A DNA stretch of 64,000 nucleotides from the NCBI RefSeq assembly GCF_900411375.1, contig NZ_LS422984.1, positions 529,350 through 593,349 of the forward strand, in the 5' to 3' direction. The DNA is from Lentilactobacillus raoultii (GTDB lineage Bacteria; Bacillota; Bacilli; Lactobacillales; Lactobacillaceae). Numbering within the stretch: position 1 is the stretch's first letter; each line of letters opens with the position of its first letter. The translations under genes and the position numbers were made by a program. The notes beneath the pieces are model-generated. The model was given only the letters and a program-made list of their open reading frames with translations. It searched no databases and was not told the DNA's origin. Positions 16,434 to 26,550 of the stretch are shown piece by piece.

Positions 16434-18790
16434 ATGGTAGTTATGTTTAGACATCTTTATTATCAATATCTTTCGCGCAAAATCCAACGAAGGATGAAAG
16501 AATTAAGAAAATTTAGCGATGCCCGTTTAAAGGCACAGACAGCGATTTTAAGAGGCAAACTCGCTCAGGGGAAAAGTTTAAACAGTCTTCTAGTAGAGGC
16601 CTATGCGACCGTTTGTGAAGCAGACAGACGCGTTCTAGGATTGACACCATACCCCGTTCAGATCGGGGGGGGGTGGTTTTACACTTTGGTAACATCGCCG
16701 AAATGAAGACCGGTGAGGGGAAAACCCTCACGGCAACCATGCCTCTTTACCTTCATGGCCTAGTTGGCAATGGCGTTTTTTTGATTACGGCAAATGAATA
16801 TCTTGCGAGAAGAGATGCCAAAGAAATTGGCAAAGTCTATCGTTGGCTTGGACTAACCGTCTCTTTAGGCGTTCCTGAAATCACGGAAGATGACTCGCAA
16901 AGAGACCTAAAAAAAATCTATAGTGCCGACATTATTTATACAACCCATAGTGAATTGGGCTTTGACTACTTATTTGATAATTTAGCAGAATCCAAGGAGA
17001 AGAAATATCTTCCCCCATTTAATTATGCAATCATTGATGAGATTGATTCGATTCTTCTCGACCAGGCGCAGACACCCTTAATTGTTTCGGGCGCCCCTGA
17101 CGTTCAATCGAATTTATTCAAAACGTCGCAGAGAATGGTGGGCCAACTGAAGAAGGGCGTTGATTTTAAACAGTCTGACGACGGGAAAAATGTTTGGATA
17201 ACTAAAACCGGCTTACATAATATTGAGAATTATTTGGGGATTTCAAATATCCTCAGCAGTCGTTATCGGAATGTGTACAGACACATTGTGATCGCTTTAA
17301 AGGCCAACTATTTGTTTAACAAGGATCGGGATTACGTTGTAGAAGACGATAAAGTGATTCTATTGGACAAAATGAACGGCCGAAAATTGATCGGGACCAA
17401 GCTCGAATCCGGTCTCCACCAAGCTCTGGAAGCCAAAGAGCACGTTAAAATTACACAAGAAACGAAAGCCGTTGCCAGTATTACTTACCAAAATCTGTTT
17501 CGGCTTTTTAAGCGTATCTCGGGAATGACTGGGACCGCGAAGACGGATGCGGATGAATTTCGGGACGTCTATCATTTAAATACTGTTGTCATTCCACCGA
17601 ATAAAAAGGTCATTCGTCAGGACCATCCTGACCATATTTACGTGACCAACAAAGAGAAAATTGAAGCATCTTTGAAGTTAGTGGCTGCCACTAACCGAGC
17701 TAAACGACCGATCTTGATTGAGACCGGCTCTGTTTCCATGTCCGAATTATATTCCAGACTATTACTGTATGAGGGATATCCCCACAACGTTTTAAATGCG
17801 ACAAGTGCCGCTAAAGAAAATCGAATTATTAAAGAGGCTGGCCATGAAGGCGCGATTACGGTGGCAACCGCGATGGCCGGTCGGGGGACCGATATCAAAA
17901 TTACCGACGGTGCCAGAAAAGCAGGCGGTCTATTGGTACTTGGGACCGAACGAATGTCTTCTGCCCGAATCGACAATCAATTGCGGGGCCGAGCCGGTCG
18001 CCAGGGTGACCCTGGTGACAGCGTTTTTTATGTCTCATTGGAAGACAAAGTGGTGGTTGAAAATGCGCCGAAGTGGGTTAAAAAGTATCGAAAACGCCAT
18101 GACAATGCCAGATTTACCGGCAATTTGACCGGTAAGAAACGCTTTAAGCATGTTGTGGACAAATCCCAAGACGTTCAGAGAAATGGTGAATTTTCCGAGC
18201 GACTACAAAATGTTGAATTTGATGAAGTGGCCAAGACACAGCGGAATTACGTTTACGCTACCCGCAATAAAATTATTTATGCCAGCCAGTTTGATGATTT
18301 GATCAAAGAAGCAATTAAAAAAGCCGTCAATCATTTTTCAGCAACTGTCAAAACGACGTCGGCGTTAAACGATTTTATCTATAACAACATCGACTATACA
18401 TTTATTCCCAGTGAGCACCCATTGCCGAAAAATTGGCAGCAAAACCGGTCACTTTTGAAGCAGTTTTTACTGCAACTAATCGCGACCCAAAAGGCTGCGG
18501 TGTATCAGAAATTTCCTAATGCGGATCAATTGAACTATTACAAGCGCATTGTTTTGTTAAAGTCTGTTGATACCATGTGGATTGATCAGGTCAGCGCGCT
18601 TCAGCAATTGAAATCGGTGGTCGGTGATCGAAGCTGGGGTCAGCACACACCGGTTTATGAATACCAGCAGGAAGCCAAGACGGCGTTTGCCAACATGAGA
18701 GACGGGATTTATCAACTTGTTTTAAAAAACATACTATTATCGGAAATCGTCTATCGAGAAGATGGCACAATTGACATTGTTTTTCCGTAA
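16434..18790 (+). CDS. secA2: Accessory Sec ATPase SecA2, out of frame at a G9 tract
   Basis: SecA2 is the cytosolic motor of the accessory Sec pathway, which exports serine-rich-repeat glycoproteins. Frame 1 (16434-16706) encodes the N-terminus up to VLGLTPYPVQIGGG. The rest, from VVLHFGNIAEMKTGEGKT to the end, is in another frame opening at 16673. The break is at nine G residues (16665-16673). One more G joins the frames into a 785-residue protein of normal SecA2 size with canonical spacing. It contains Walker A GEGKT, Walker B IIDEIDSI, and QLRGRAGRQGDPGDS. As read, only a truncated product is expected. The cause may be slippage (phase variation) or a sequencing error. It is first in the operon. 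Confidence 0.9.
16665..16673 (+). repeat. Nine-G homopolymer in secA2
   Basis: A run of nine G at the exact point where the secA2 frame breaks, in otherwise AT-rich DNA. A length of 10 (or 7) restores the frame; 9 does not. Confidence 0.9.
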
Positions 18791-18806
18791 GTGATTGGGG
18801 ATATGT

Positions 18807-20009
18807 ATGAAATTATTACTTAAAAAAATTGCGTTTACAGTGATGATGGTTGCCATCCTTGAGATTGGTAGCGACATCCTGTTACCGGGATTTCCGGCCA
18901 AGGATTACGTCAACTCAATCGGTCAAAATGCTTATATTAATTTGGCTTCCAGTAACTTCGGGAGTCAAATTACAGTCCCCAGCCTGTTTGCATTGGGGAT
19001 GGGACCCTATATGACCGCCTTAATTGTCTGGCAAACAATCACCATCACCAGTGAAGACACATTCAAAAGATTATCGCCCAAGGTGACGGGCTTTTGGCAA
19101 AAGCTGATTACTCTGATCTTTTCGATTTTGCAGGCGATTGCAACTGCCTGGTTGTTTATGAAGTATCGGCCGAACATGCACGGATACTCTTGGCTGGCCT
19201 TTTACTTTACCATTTTGATCATTTTGGTTGCCGGCTCCATGTTCATTGTTTGGCTGGCAGACTTGAATGCCAAGTGGGGTGTTGGCGGAACCAGTATTCT
19301 GATTATTCCGGCCTTGGTTAAGAACCTGCCCACCGTCCTCAATTCCGGCTTGAAGCACCCGATTGAGTTTGATTTTCAGATCAGCACGGTCATGATCCTG
19401 TTGATGATCGTCTTCTTCCTAATGTCGGTTTATACCAACCAGGCTGAAGTCCGTTTCAAGATTGAACGGGTCAGCATCAGCAGTCGGTTGACGGATTCCT
19501 ATATTCCAATTAGGTTGTTGGCGTCCGGCGCCATGCCGTTCATGTTTGCGATGTCACTTTATTCAATCCCGTCGTTGCTCCTGTCTAGAAATAAACTCAA
19601 TGGTACGGGACACGCATTTCTGGCTCAAGCCTTTTCGTATCATACCTGGCAGGGTATCTTAACCTATAGCGCGATCATTGTCTTTTTGGGTTACGGCTTT
19701 GCGTTTGTCAACGTGCGGCCACACAGCATTGCCAAGTCTTTACAAAAGAGTGGGGATTACATTCTCAACATTGTTCCCGGCAAGGATACGGAGACTTACC
19801 TAACCAACCATCTCTATCGAATTATTTTTATCGGTAATTGTTTCATGTTATTCATTGCCGTGACACCGCTCTTTCTGGGGCTATACGTGCCACAGTTGAC
19901 CAATTTTTCGTTTCTCTTTGGCTCCCTGCTGATTCTCATCACCATGTTGGACAATGTGATTCAGGAAGTTCACGCGTTGTTTGTTAAAAATCAATACAGC
20001 ATCTTTTAG
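18807..20009 (+). CDS. secY2: Accessory Sec channel protein SecY2
   Basis: The 400-residue membrane protein forms the accessory Sec pore for the glycoprotein substrate. It has about ten hydrophobic spans. Typical SecY elements are visible: plug-side start DILLPGFPAKDYV, PSLFALGMGPYMTALIVWQ near residues 52-70, and the cytoplasmic loop before VSISSRLTDSYIPIRLLASGAMPFMFA. I use ATG 18807 (MKLLLKKI), with GGGGA about 6 bases ahead; TTG 18795 is an in-frame alternative. It begins 16 bp behind secA2, so the two are co-transcribed. It is shorter than housekeeping SecY (~430), as SecY2 usually is. Confidence 0.9.
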   Translation: MKLLLKKIAFTVMMVAILEIGSDILLPGFPAKDYVNSIGQNAYINLASSNFGSQITVPSLFALGMGPYMTALIVWQTITITSEDTFKRLSPKVTGFWQKLITLIFSILQAIATAWLFMKYRPNMHGYSWLAFYFTILIILVAGSMFIVWLADLNAKWGVGGTSILIIPALVKNLPTVLNSGLKHPIEFDFQISTVMILLMIVFFLMSVYTNQAEVRFKIERVSISSRLTDSYIPIRLLASGAMPFMFAMSLYSIPSLLLSRNKLNGTGHAFLAQAFSYHTWQGILTYSAIIVFLGYGFAFVNVRPHSIAKSLQKSGDYILNIVPGKDTETYLTNHLYRIIFIGNCFMLFIAVTPLFLGLYVPQLTNFSFLFGSLLILITMLDNVIQEVHALFVKNQYSIF

Positions 20010-20048
20010 ACCAGTCACGAATTTTAAATTCATTAAGCGAGGCAAAAA

Positions 20049-21647
20049 ATGTTCTATATCATACCGTCTTGGGATACTCAGACCCTAAATATTGATTACG
20101 ACTATCTGTTAAATAAAATGCTGATGTTTGAAGAAGAGGGGGTTCCCTACCTAATCATGGGGGAGACTTTCAATCCAATGCTGACGCTGCAGTTAAATAA
20201 ATTTGGCTTGATAAATGCGAAAGTCTGGCAGGCCTTTGATGAGATTCAAAATGTTCATTTGACCGTTGGCAAACCGCTGTCATTTGAAGACATTCCAATG
20301 CCAAGCCAAGTGGAACAGGTCTATTCGCCCTATGGGATTTCTTTGATGGGGGACGATCATCTGGTGGCGTTTGCCGAAATGTTTGCGGGCATTGTGTTGC
20401 AAAAAATTACTTATTACCGGGATGATGATAATCAAACCATTGATCATGTGGATATTTTTGATGGCCGGGGGTTTCTCTCAAGACGTTATCTTTTTGATGC
20501 CGGCCAAGTTCGGCTGATTAAGTTATACAATCCGTTTGGTGAAGTCGTCTTAACAGTCGATGAGACTCAAAACGGTCTGGTAACAATCTATCAGAGCCAT
20601 CATTTTGCTAAAGATCATTATGCATCATTGACTGAATTGGTGATTGAAGTTTCGAGACGGTTTTTATGGAAAGCTGACGGCAATGCCAAAATTATTTCAG
20701 CGGTTGATGATCAATTTTCAACGCTAACGGCAGCCATTCAATTGAACCATCCCGTCTGCAATGTCATCACCGACACGTCGCCCGATGATGAAATCAAAAA
20801 GGCCCTGACGTTGTCATCGAGCCCCAAGGTATTGGCCCCGTCTGAACAACGCTTGGCTAAAATAACGGCTTTCTGCCATGATTTGGAGTTGACCGATGTT
20901 CATTCGAAATTTGTGCCACCCTATCCAACCGAGTTTGACCTGGGAATCAGTAATAGTTTAGCCACCCAAATCATTTTTTGGCACGTCGAACAAATGGACC
21001 ACAAACGGGCAACCCGGCTGGCCGAGACGCTGGTTAAACTGGTTGTTGATTCCGAGGATAAGGAACTATTGGTCAATGCAGTTGATCAGCCCACCTATGA
21101 AGTGATTCATAAGGCGGTAATTCAATGGATTGAACGGCAATTTGATGTTTCTGTTAATTCAGAAGAACTAGCGTGGGTCAGAACCTATCTTGAAGCCCGT
21201 AGTAACCATCAGCTGACAAAGGACATGATCAAAGAGGCCAAAAAAAGAAGTCATCAAGAAAATTGGCAGAATTTGATTGATGCCACGTTGGCATTGGCAA
21301 AGTTACACTTTGATAAAAACCATCAGATGAGTTTCTACGATGAGTCACTCAAGCGGGCCCGCCTCTTGGTTGATCTATCGCCAACGCCATCACCTTACTT
21401 ACAGACAAAGGCGATCAGCTTTGGGATTCCCCAAATCAATGCGATTGCGACCAGCTTTGTGACGGACAAGAAAAACGGCATCATTTTGAAAAAAGATCGA
21501 AAGTTGGATCGAGCCGTCAATTACTTCTTGGACACCTTGGACAACTGGAACTTGGCTGTGGTTGAAGATGTTAAGAAAATGGGCGAGTTCTCCAAGTCAA
21601 CTTTGGTCAGTCAAATCAATGCGATTTTTGAAGAAGGTGAAGCATAA
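20049..21647 (+). CDS. asp1: Accessory Sec protein Asp1
   Basis: The 532-residue cytoplasmic protein starts with MFYIIPSWDTQTLNIDYDYLLNKMLMFEEEG, typical of Asp1. Asp1, Asp2 and Asp3 form a complex that hands glycosylated serine-rich-repeat protein to SecA2. Asp1 has a glycosyltransferase-like (GT-B) fold without known activity. No signal peptide or membrane span is present. CGAGGC precedes the ATG. Its stop overlaps the start of asp2 by one base (TAATG), so translation is coupled. The length fits the family. Confidence 0.9.
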   Translation: MFYIIPSWDTQTLNIDYDYLLNKMLMFEEEGVPYLIMGETFNPMLTLQLNKFGLINAKVWQAFDEIQNVHLTVGKPLSFEDIPMPSQVEQVYSPYGISLMGDDHLVAFAEMFAGIVLQKITYYRDDDNQTIDHVDIFDGRGFLSRRYLFDAGQVRLIKLYNPFGEVVLTVDETQNGLVTIYQSHHFAKDHYASLTELVIEVSRRFLWKADGNAKIISAVDDQFSTLTAAIQLNHPVCNVITDTSPDDEIKKALTLSSSPKVLAPSEQRLAKITAFCHDLELTDVHSKFVPPYPTEFDLGISNSLATQIIFWHVEQMDHKRATRLAETLVKLVVDSEDKELLVNAVDQPTYEVIHKAVIQWIERQFDVSVNSEELAWVRTYLEARSNHQLTKDMIKEAKKRSHQENWQNLIDATLALAKLHFDKNHQMSFYDESLKRARLLVDLSPTPSPYLQTKAISFGIPQINAIATSFVTDKKNGIILKKDRKLDRAVNYFLDTLDNWNLAVVEDVKKMGEFSKSTLVSQINAIFEEGEA

Positions 21648-23230
21648 TGCAGACAAGTGTTTTACAGTTAGGCGGCGAAAAAGTCGAAGTGGCAGCGTTC
21701 TTAGACGACACGTTTAAGTTTACTTATTTGCCGATGACGACCCCGGAAGACGTGGTCGATGCGCAGAATTTTCTATTAACCGGTCAGAGTATTAAGGACC
21801 AGTATCAGAGTGCCGTTTTTATTCTGGGGGATGACTCCTATGCGTTCTTAATGCCCGATTTACTTTTGAAATTACGGGCCAATAAAATTATTTGTGGCGA
21901 GCACGCGGATAAGTACCGCGATAGTTTCAAATTGCTGCAACGTAAAAATGTGATCCAGCGAGATTTGACTGATGGTAAAAGCTTGGGAGATTTCATTAAC
22001 AACGTGCTTTTTAGTGGCCAATATGGTGACCTACTTGATTTTAACGACATCGCTGTTTTACCGAAGTTTCAGTCACATATGGAACAATTTGGTACCGGTG
22101 AACTGCAATTAAAGAATCTTCAATTAGATCAATTGACTCAAGTGATTAATTGGCGGATGACTCTTTCGCTGGCAAAGAATACCCGGCTGGCATTTTGGCC
22201 TGAATTTGAATTACTTGGCCAGGCCCGGGTGGTTTTCAAACTCTACTTATTGGATCAGTTTTCAGGAAAAATTTTAATGGCTCATAGGGTCGGCAGTGAA
22301 AAGTTGTTAACGCACCCCTTTATCTTAGATGTGCCAGCTGATGGGTGTAATTTGTTTGTCACCGCTTTGTTGAAAGGATCGGTTGAGAAATTTTCCGTGA
22401 GAAATTTATACCTTAGACGGGACCGTTATGGCTTTGGCGGTGCCATGGTTGGCTCAAAGATGATCACGGATTCGGCCCATTGTGGCGGCCAACTGGGAGT
22501 TTATTTTAATGCCGGCAATCTCAAGCCACCGTTGAACGTCTACTTTGGTGGTTGGCGAACCGCCGTGGGGTTTGAAGGTGCTGGGATTATGAGCAGAGTT
22601 GGGGATGGCTCGGCACCTTATTTACTGCTTTCTGATGAGCGGCTTGAAGGGGGTGCCTTCTACATTGGTGATGACGCATTGGAGCAACAGATTGTTGTGA
22701 CAATTAAAAAGTACTTGAAAGTTTTAAACTTTTCCAATACAGATTTAGTTCTGTCAGGGATTTCGATGGGGTCAACGGCAGCCCTTTACTATGCGGCTGA
22801 CTTGGACCCCGGGGCAGTGATTGTTGGCAAGCCCTTGGCCAATTTAGGGACAATGGCCCAAAATGAGCGGCTGATTCGGCCGTATGGATACCCGACGTCA
22901 TTAGACATCCTCCTGCTTAACGAAGGGGCAACGGACGCTGAAGCGCAAAGCAGACTGAACCAACATTTTTGGGATCATTTTAAAACGGGAGCGTTTACCA
23001 ACCCGACGATTAACATTGCCTACATGAAACAGGATGATTACGACCACGATGCTTTTAGCGAACTCTTTCACTTTCTGAAAGATCAGCACCCGACCATCAA
23101 GATTTTGTATAAAGGCTTAACTGGCCGCCACAACGATGATACACCGGGCATTGTCAGTTGGTTTATGAGGCAATTTGAAAATACCATGCAAAATAAATTC
23201 AATCGGGGAAGTGACTTCATTAATGGCTAA
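21647..23230 (+). CDS. asp2: Accessory Sec protein Asp2, serine-hydrolase-fold acetyltransferase
   Basis: The 527-residue protein begins at an ATG overlapping the asp1 stop. Its C-terminal ~280 residues are an alpha/beta hydrolase fold with the nucleophile elbow GISMGS (Ser373), a YYFxGWR-type segment (VYFGGWRTAVGFEGAGIM) and a late His in LTGRHNDDT. In streptococci Asp2 adds O-acetyl groups to GlcNAc on the glycoprotein and is also needed for export. It is expected to work with Asp1/Asp3 at SecA2. The first ~250 residues are the less conserved Asp2 N-terminal region. The catalytic Ser appears intact. Confidence 0.9.
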   Translation: MQTSVLQLGGEKVEVAAFLDDTFKFTYLPMTTPEDVVDAQNFLLTGQSIKDQYQSAVFILGDDSYAFLMPDLLLKLRANKIICGEHADKYRDSFKLLQRKNVIQRDLTDGKSLGDFINNVLFSGQYGDLLDFNDIAVLPKFQSHMEQFGTGELQLKNLQLDQLTQVINWRMTLSLAKNTRLAFWPEFELLGQARVVFKLYLLDQFSGKILMAHRVGSEKLLTHPFILDVPADGCNLFVTALLKGSVEKFSVRNLYLRRDRYGFGGAMVGSKMITDSAHCGGQLGVYFNAGNLKPPLNVYFGGWRTAVGFEGAGIMSRVGDGSAPYLLLSDERLEGGAFYIGDDALEQQIVVTIKKYLKVLNFSNTDLVLSGISMGSTAALYYAADLDPGAVIVGKPLANLGTMAQNERLIRPYGYPTSLDILLLNEGATDAEAQSRLNQHFWDHFKTGAFTNPTINIAYMKQDDYDHDAFSELFHFLKDQHPTIKILYKGLTGRHNDDTPGIVSWFMRQFENTMQNKFNRGSDFING

Positions 23231-23978
23231 CGTTTCAATTGTCAACTGGGGCAGTTATTTGCATCCAGTCGAAGCACATGGTGCCCGTATTAAACATCAA
23301 GTTGGGGTAGTTGAATACACCTCACCGCTCTTGCCACCGGGAACCAACATCTATACTTGGCAGTCCGAAGGTCGTTTTCAAGACATACGAATGCAGGGGG
23401 CATTGCCAATTTTACGTGGGAATCACACGTACCAACTGATTGGCAAACTTGAAGCGATTCCTGAAAATTCAGCGTATTTTCGGGTTGCCACTTACGATCA
23501 TGAGAACCAATTTATTAAAGAGTTCATCCTTGAAGGATCCGGCGGCACGTTTGACTATCCGGTAACTGCCAGAAGATACAACATCTCGTTAGTGGTTAAA
23601 GCCAACCAGTTGGTTCGATTTAAGTGGTTGGCGATTGGCTTAGCTAACGAGTTGGCTGACGTCAAGTTGGAAGTCAGTGACGATTTACGGATTAGTGCGG
23701 TGCTTGCTGACAAGCCCCAAGGCTTTAATATTTATGTTACTAAAAAAGGGGCCAGCAGTTGGCTGGTACCCGTCCAGGCGGATAGCTCTCAAGCCGTCAT
23801 TAGATTGACTGATGATGAAATCGAGAATGGGGACACCACTAGCTTTGCGTTATTGGATCAAGTTTTTAAAAAATATGATTTAACACATTACCAGACCAGA
23901 ATCCGGGCCTACGGGTATCCGTTGACCAGCGTGGTTCAGGCATTTCAAGAACGGCTGTCTAGGCTGAAGGGAGAATAA
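23223..23978 (+). CDS. asp3: Accessory Sec protein Asp3
   Basis: Asp3 (251 residues from ATG 23223, MANVSIVNWGSYLHP) is the carbohydrate-binding-module-like partner of the Asp1-3 complex. The frame is open upstream to 23175 inside asp2. The internal ATG is chosen because Asp3 proteins start near this WGSYLxG-type segment and GGGGAAGTG lies just ahead. It overlaps the asp2 end by 8 bp, indicating coupled translation. Segments SPLLPPGTNIYTWQS and the beta-rich middle fit the family. No membrane span is present. Confidence 0.85.
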   Translation: MANVSIVNWGSYLHPVEAHGARIKHQVGVVEYTSPLLPPGTNIYTWQSEGRFQDIRMQGALPILRGNHTYQLIGKLEAIPENSAYFRVATYDHENQFIKEFILEGSGGTFDYPVTARRYNISLVVKANQLVRFKWLAIGLANELADVKLEVSDDLRISAVLADKPQGFNIYVTKKGASSWLVPVQADSSQAVIRLTDDEIENGDTTSFALLDQVFKKYDLTHYQTRIRAYGYPLTSVVQAFQERLSRLKGE

Positions 23979-23987
23979 TCACTAAAG

Positions 23988-25475
23988 ATGACGACTTATA
24001 CAAATAATCAACCAATGAACTTTTTTGTTAATCGTGCAATGGGAATCGGTAATTCCGGGGTTGAGCACGCCCAGTTCTATCGCGCCAAGCGCTTTGATCA
24101 GGTTGGCCTGCCTTACAAATTTATTTTTGTTCAGTTGGTAAAGGAACTCCATCCGGCAATGGATGCGTGGAATTTAAGAAATGATCAAGTGATTAACATG
24201 TATGAATACTTTGTGCTGGGAAAAGACTACCTCAAACATGGGGTTAAGAACTTTTACACTCCCAAGACAAAGGTGATTGTTGACGGGAGCAATACCAACC
24301 GAATTATTAATACGGTGACCGCATCCGGTATGCAAGTGGTTGAAACGGCGGTTAAATATGAAAGTCGGAAAAAGAAAGGCTTTCTAATCGTCAGTGTCTC
24401 AACTGTGGAAATCTATGACTATGCCACTGGAAAGCGGAAGGTTCTACTTGATTTTTACGATAACCAAAAGGGTGGCACCGTGATCAGAAATATCCACTTA
24501 TTCGATGAAGAGGGCAAGCACCTATTCTTCTGGAATGAAGTGCAAATGCAACGTTACTTCTTTAAAAAAGTCGATCAGGCCTATGGTGGTGGTAATAATT
24601 GGTTCTTGGATAGAGGAGAAGAAAGCGAAGCGGCGCTATTCTATCCCAAATTCCCTGGCAGTCGATTGGTCGAGGTCGTCCACGCTGATCACTTATCTGA
24701 TCGTAACGATCCAAGGTACCCACTGTGGAATAACTATTATGAATATGCGTTAACCCACGTTGATCGTGTCGAAAGAGTTATTTCAGCCACCCAGAAACAG
24801 ACCGATGATTTTCTGATTGACTTTCCTGGTCAGGAAAAGAAATTCGTGACGATTCCAGTTGGCGGGGTCAAGGATTTACCAAAGGTTCCCGAAGTTGATG
24901 ATAGCAAGCGCATTCCACCACTTCACCTGATCACGGCTTCTCGGCTGGCCGGTGAGAAGCATATTGATATCGCCGTTAGATCCGTTGCCAAAGTTAGAAG
25001 TGAGGGAATTGACGTCTCTTTAGACATCTATGGTGCCGGCGGCGAAGATAAGCATATCAAAGACGTCATCAAGACGGTTGGCGCTGAGGATTACATCAAG
25101 TTAAAGGGCTTGTCCCACCACTTGGATCAAATCTATCCCAAGTATGATGCCTTTATCACGGCATCGTGGTCGGAAGGCTTTGGCTTAACTACCGTTGAAG
25201 CTTTGAGTGCTGGTTTGCCCGTCATTGCGTACAAGGCCAGATTCGGCTCAGAAGAAATGATTGAAGATGGGGTTAACGGTTTCTTACAGCCACTTAAAGT
25301 TGGTGATGAAAATTTGGCCTTTAATGTCGATCAGTTAGCGAATGGCCTTCATCGCTTACTTAAAGCGGATTATCCAAAAATGAAACGAGCTACTTATACA
25401 TCGATGGCCCCTTATCAAGACCATGTCATTGCACATAAATGGGAGGAATTTGTTCATGCATTACGAAATAACTAA
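23988..25475 (+). CDS. gtfA: SRR-protein O-GlcNAc transferase subunit GtfA
   Basis: The 495-residue protein matches GtfA, the catalytic subunit that adds the first GlcNAc to Ser/Thr of serine-rich-repeat proteins in the cytoplasm. It begins NFFVNRAMGIGNSGVEHAQFYRAK. It carries the GT-B domain with SRLAGEKHIDIAVRSV, DIYGAGGED, and the retaining E-x7-E motif in SEGFGLTTVEALSAGLPVI. Its N-terminal half has the beta-meander add-on typical of GtfA. AGGGAGAATAAT stands 9-12 bases before ATG 23988. It overlaps gtfB by 20 bp. GtfA normally needs GtfB as a stabilising partner, and that partner is short here. Confidence 0.9.
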   Translation: MTTYTNNQPMNFFVNRAMGIGNSGVEHAQFYRAKRFDQVGLPYKFIFVQLVKELHPAMDAWNLRNDQVINMYEYFVLGKDYLKHGVKNFYTPKTKVIVDGSNTNRIINTVTASGMQVVETAVKYESRKKKGFLIVSVSTVEIYDYATGKRKVLLDFYDNQKGGTVIRNIHLFDEEGKHLFFWNEVQMQRYFFKKVDQAYGGGNNWFLDRGEESEAALFYPKFPGSRLVEVVHADHLSDRNDPRYPLWNNYYEYALTHVDRVERVISATQKQTDDFLIDFPGQEKKFVTIPVGGVKDLPKVPEVDDSKRIPPLHLITASRLAGEKHIDIAVRSVAKVRSEGIDVSLDIYGAGGEDKHIKDVIKTVGAEDYIKLKGLSHHLDQIYPKYDAFITASWSEGFGLTTVEALSAGLPVIAYKARFGSEEMIEDGVNGFLQPLKVGDENLAFNVDQLANGLHRLLKADYPKMKRATYTSMAPYQDHVIAHKWEEFVHALRNN

Positions 25476-26337
25476 CATCATTGACGAAAATAACCCAGCT
25501 TGGACTGAACAAAAGAAACGAATCCAGGAAACCAACGGCAAGGTGTTCACTCTGGCACCCGATCCGGGCTTACGGGATGAATTATTGAATAATCAAATTC
25601 AAGGCCTTAATTTAATCGACACCATTACTCATCGCTCTATCGATTATGACAAGTCCGCCTTTATGTATTTTAACCGGGTCCCAACTGTCGATGGTGCCGA
25701 GATCTTCATGAATGAAGACTTCAGTGTTGATATTATTGCCAATGGCGATGTCATCGGTCATGTGATTTTATGGCCACTGCTTCGGCGCCACGTTAAGGAA
25801 ATTCAATACATTCATCAAAATCGGCAACCCGATTACACTGAGGAAATTGCCAGTGATGGTAAGAAGTTCAGTAATATCATTTATACCCGCGACGATGTGC
25901 AACGAATTGACTTTTATGACGATAATGAACATCCAGTAGTTAGATTTTTCTTTTATCAGAACAACTTAAACTGGATTACCATTAGCGACTTTCATTCCTT
26001 AAACGTGGTTGCCCAGTATAGTAGCATGGATGACTTTGTAGCGACCGAAGTTGGTAAATTGTTGACCGAAAATGATACGGTTGGCATTAACTTCTTGGGC
26101 ATTGAACTAACAGCTTTATCCAAGTCAAAATCACAAAACACTTTATATTTGGCTGAAGATCCGATTGATGAAAACGGTAATGTCCGGGGAAACCTTATGG
26201 CGATTTTGAACAATGATATTTCGTATGTTCAAAGGGTCAGAATGAGTGAGGATAAGCTTCAGAAGTTAATCAACGCCGGTGCACCGACTTCAAAGGTGGA
26301 AGTTGACGCCGCGGTTGAAGCCACTCAAAAGGATTGA
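25456..26337 (+). CDS. gtfB: GtfB-like stabilising protein, lacking the C-terminal domain
   Basis: From ATG 25456 (MHYEITNIIDE; GGGAGGAATTTGTTC ahead) the protein has 293 residues. The N-terminal part aligns by pattern with GtfB: YFNRVPTVDGAEI, the meander region and RDDVQRIDFYDD, then SLNVVAQ. GtfB is the partner that stabilises GtfA and presents substrate, and is usually ~440-450 residues with a C-terminal Rossmann-like domain. Here the protein stops about 40 residues after the 'GNLMAILNND' segment, where that domain would begin. The next gene follows 10 bp later, so the missing part is deleted, not frameshifted. Confidence 0.75.
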   Translation: MHYEITNIIDENNPAWTEQKKRIQETNGKVFTLAPDPGLRDELLNNQIQGLNLIDTITHRSIDYDKSAFMYFNRVPTVDGAEIFMNEDFSVDIIANGDVIGHVILWPLLRRHVKEIQYIHQNRQPDYTEEIASDGKKFSNIIYTRDDVQRIDFYDDNEHPVVRFFFYQNNLNWITISDFHSLNVVAQYSSMDDFVATEVGKLLTENDTVGINFLGIELTALSKSKSQNTLYLAEDPIDENGNVRGNLMAILNNDISYVQRVRMSEDKLQKLINAGAPTSKVEVDAAVEATQKD

Positions 26338-26347
26338 TCGTTGATTT

Positions 26348-26542
26348 ATGACTAATCACAATAAAAAAATCAAAGAATTGGATCGAGATATTCAGAATAG
26401 ATTTAAAAAGGAAAAGAAGTACGTTATTGATCCTGTAAATGATGACAAGGGGAACCGATTTTTTGTGATTGCAACCTCAATCGTGATGATTGGAATTGTC
26501 ATCGTTAGTATTGTCTATACGTTGCTGTCAATGTTAAAGTGA
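26348..26542 (+). CDS. Small membrane protein, Asp4-like (SecE-like)
   Basis: The 64-residue protein has a charged N-terminus (KKIKELDRDIQNRFKKEKK) and one C-terminal membrane span (FFVIATSIVMIGIVIVSIVYTLL). Asp4 and Asp5 of streptococcal accessory Sec loci are small one- or two-span proteins compared with SecE and SecG. The single C-terminal span and position in the operon fit an Asp4-like role at SecY2. Sequence similarity for such short proteins is weak, so the assignment rests mostly on context. Confidence 0.6.
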   Translation: MTNHNKKIKELDRDIQNRFKKEKKYVIDPVNDDKGNRFFVIATSIVMIGIVIVSIVYTLLSMLK

Positions 26543-26550
26543 GGCGGTTT

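Noticed and set aside
26300-26360. Frameshift as the reason for the short GtfB
   Set aside because: No frame after 26337 carries GtfB-like sequence; the next gene begins 10 bp later, so the domain is absent.
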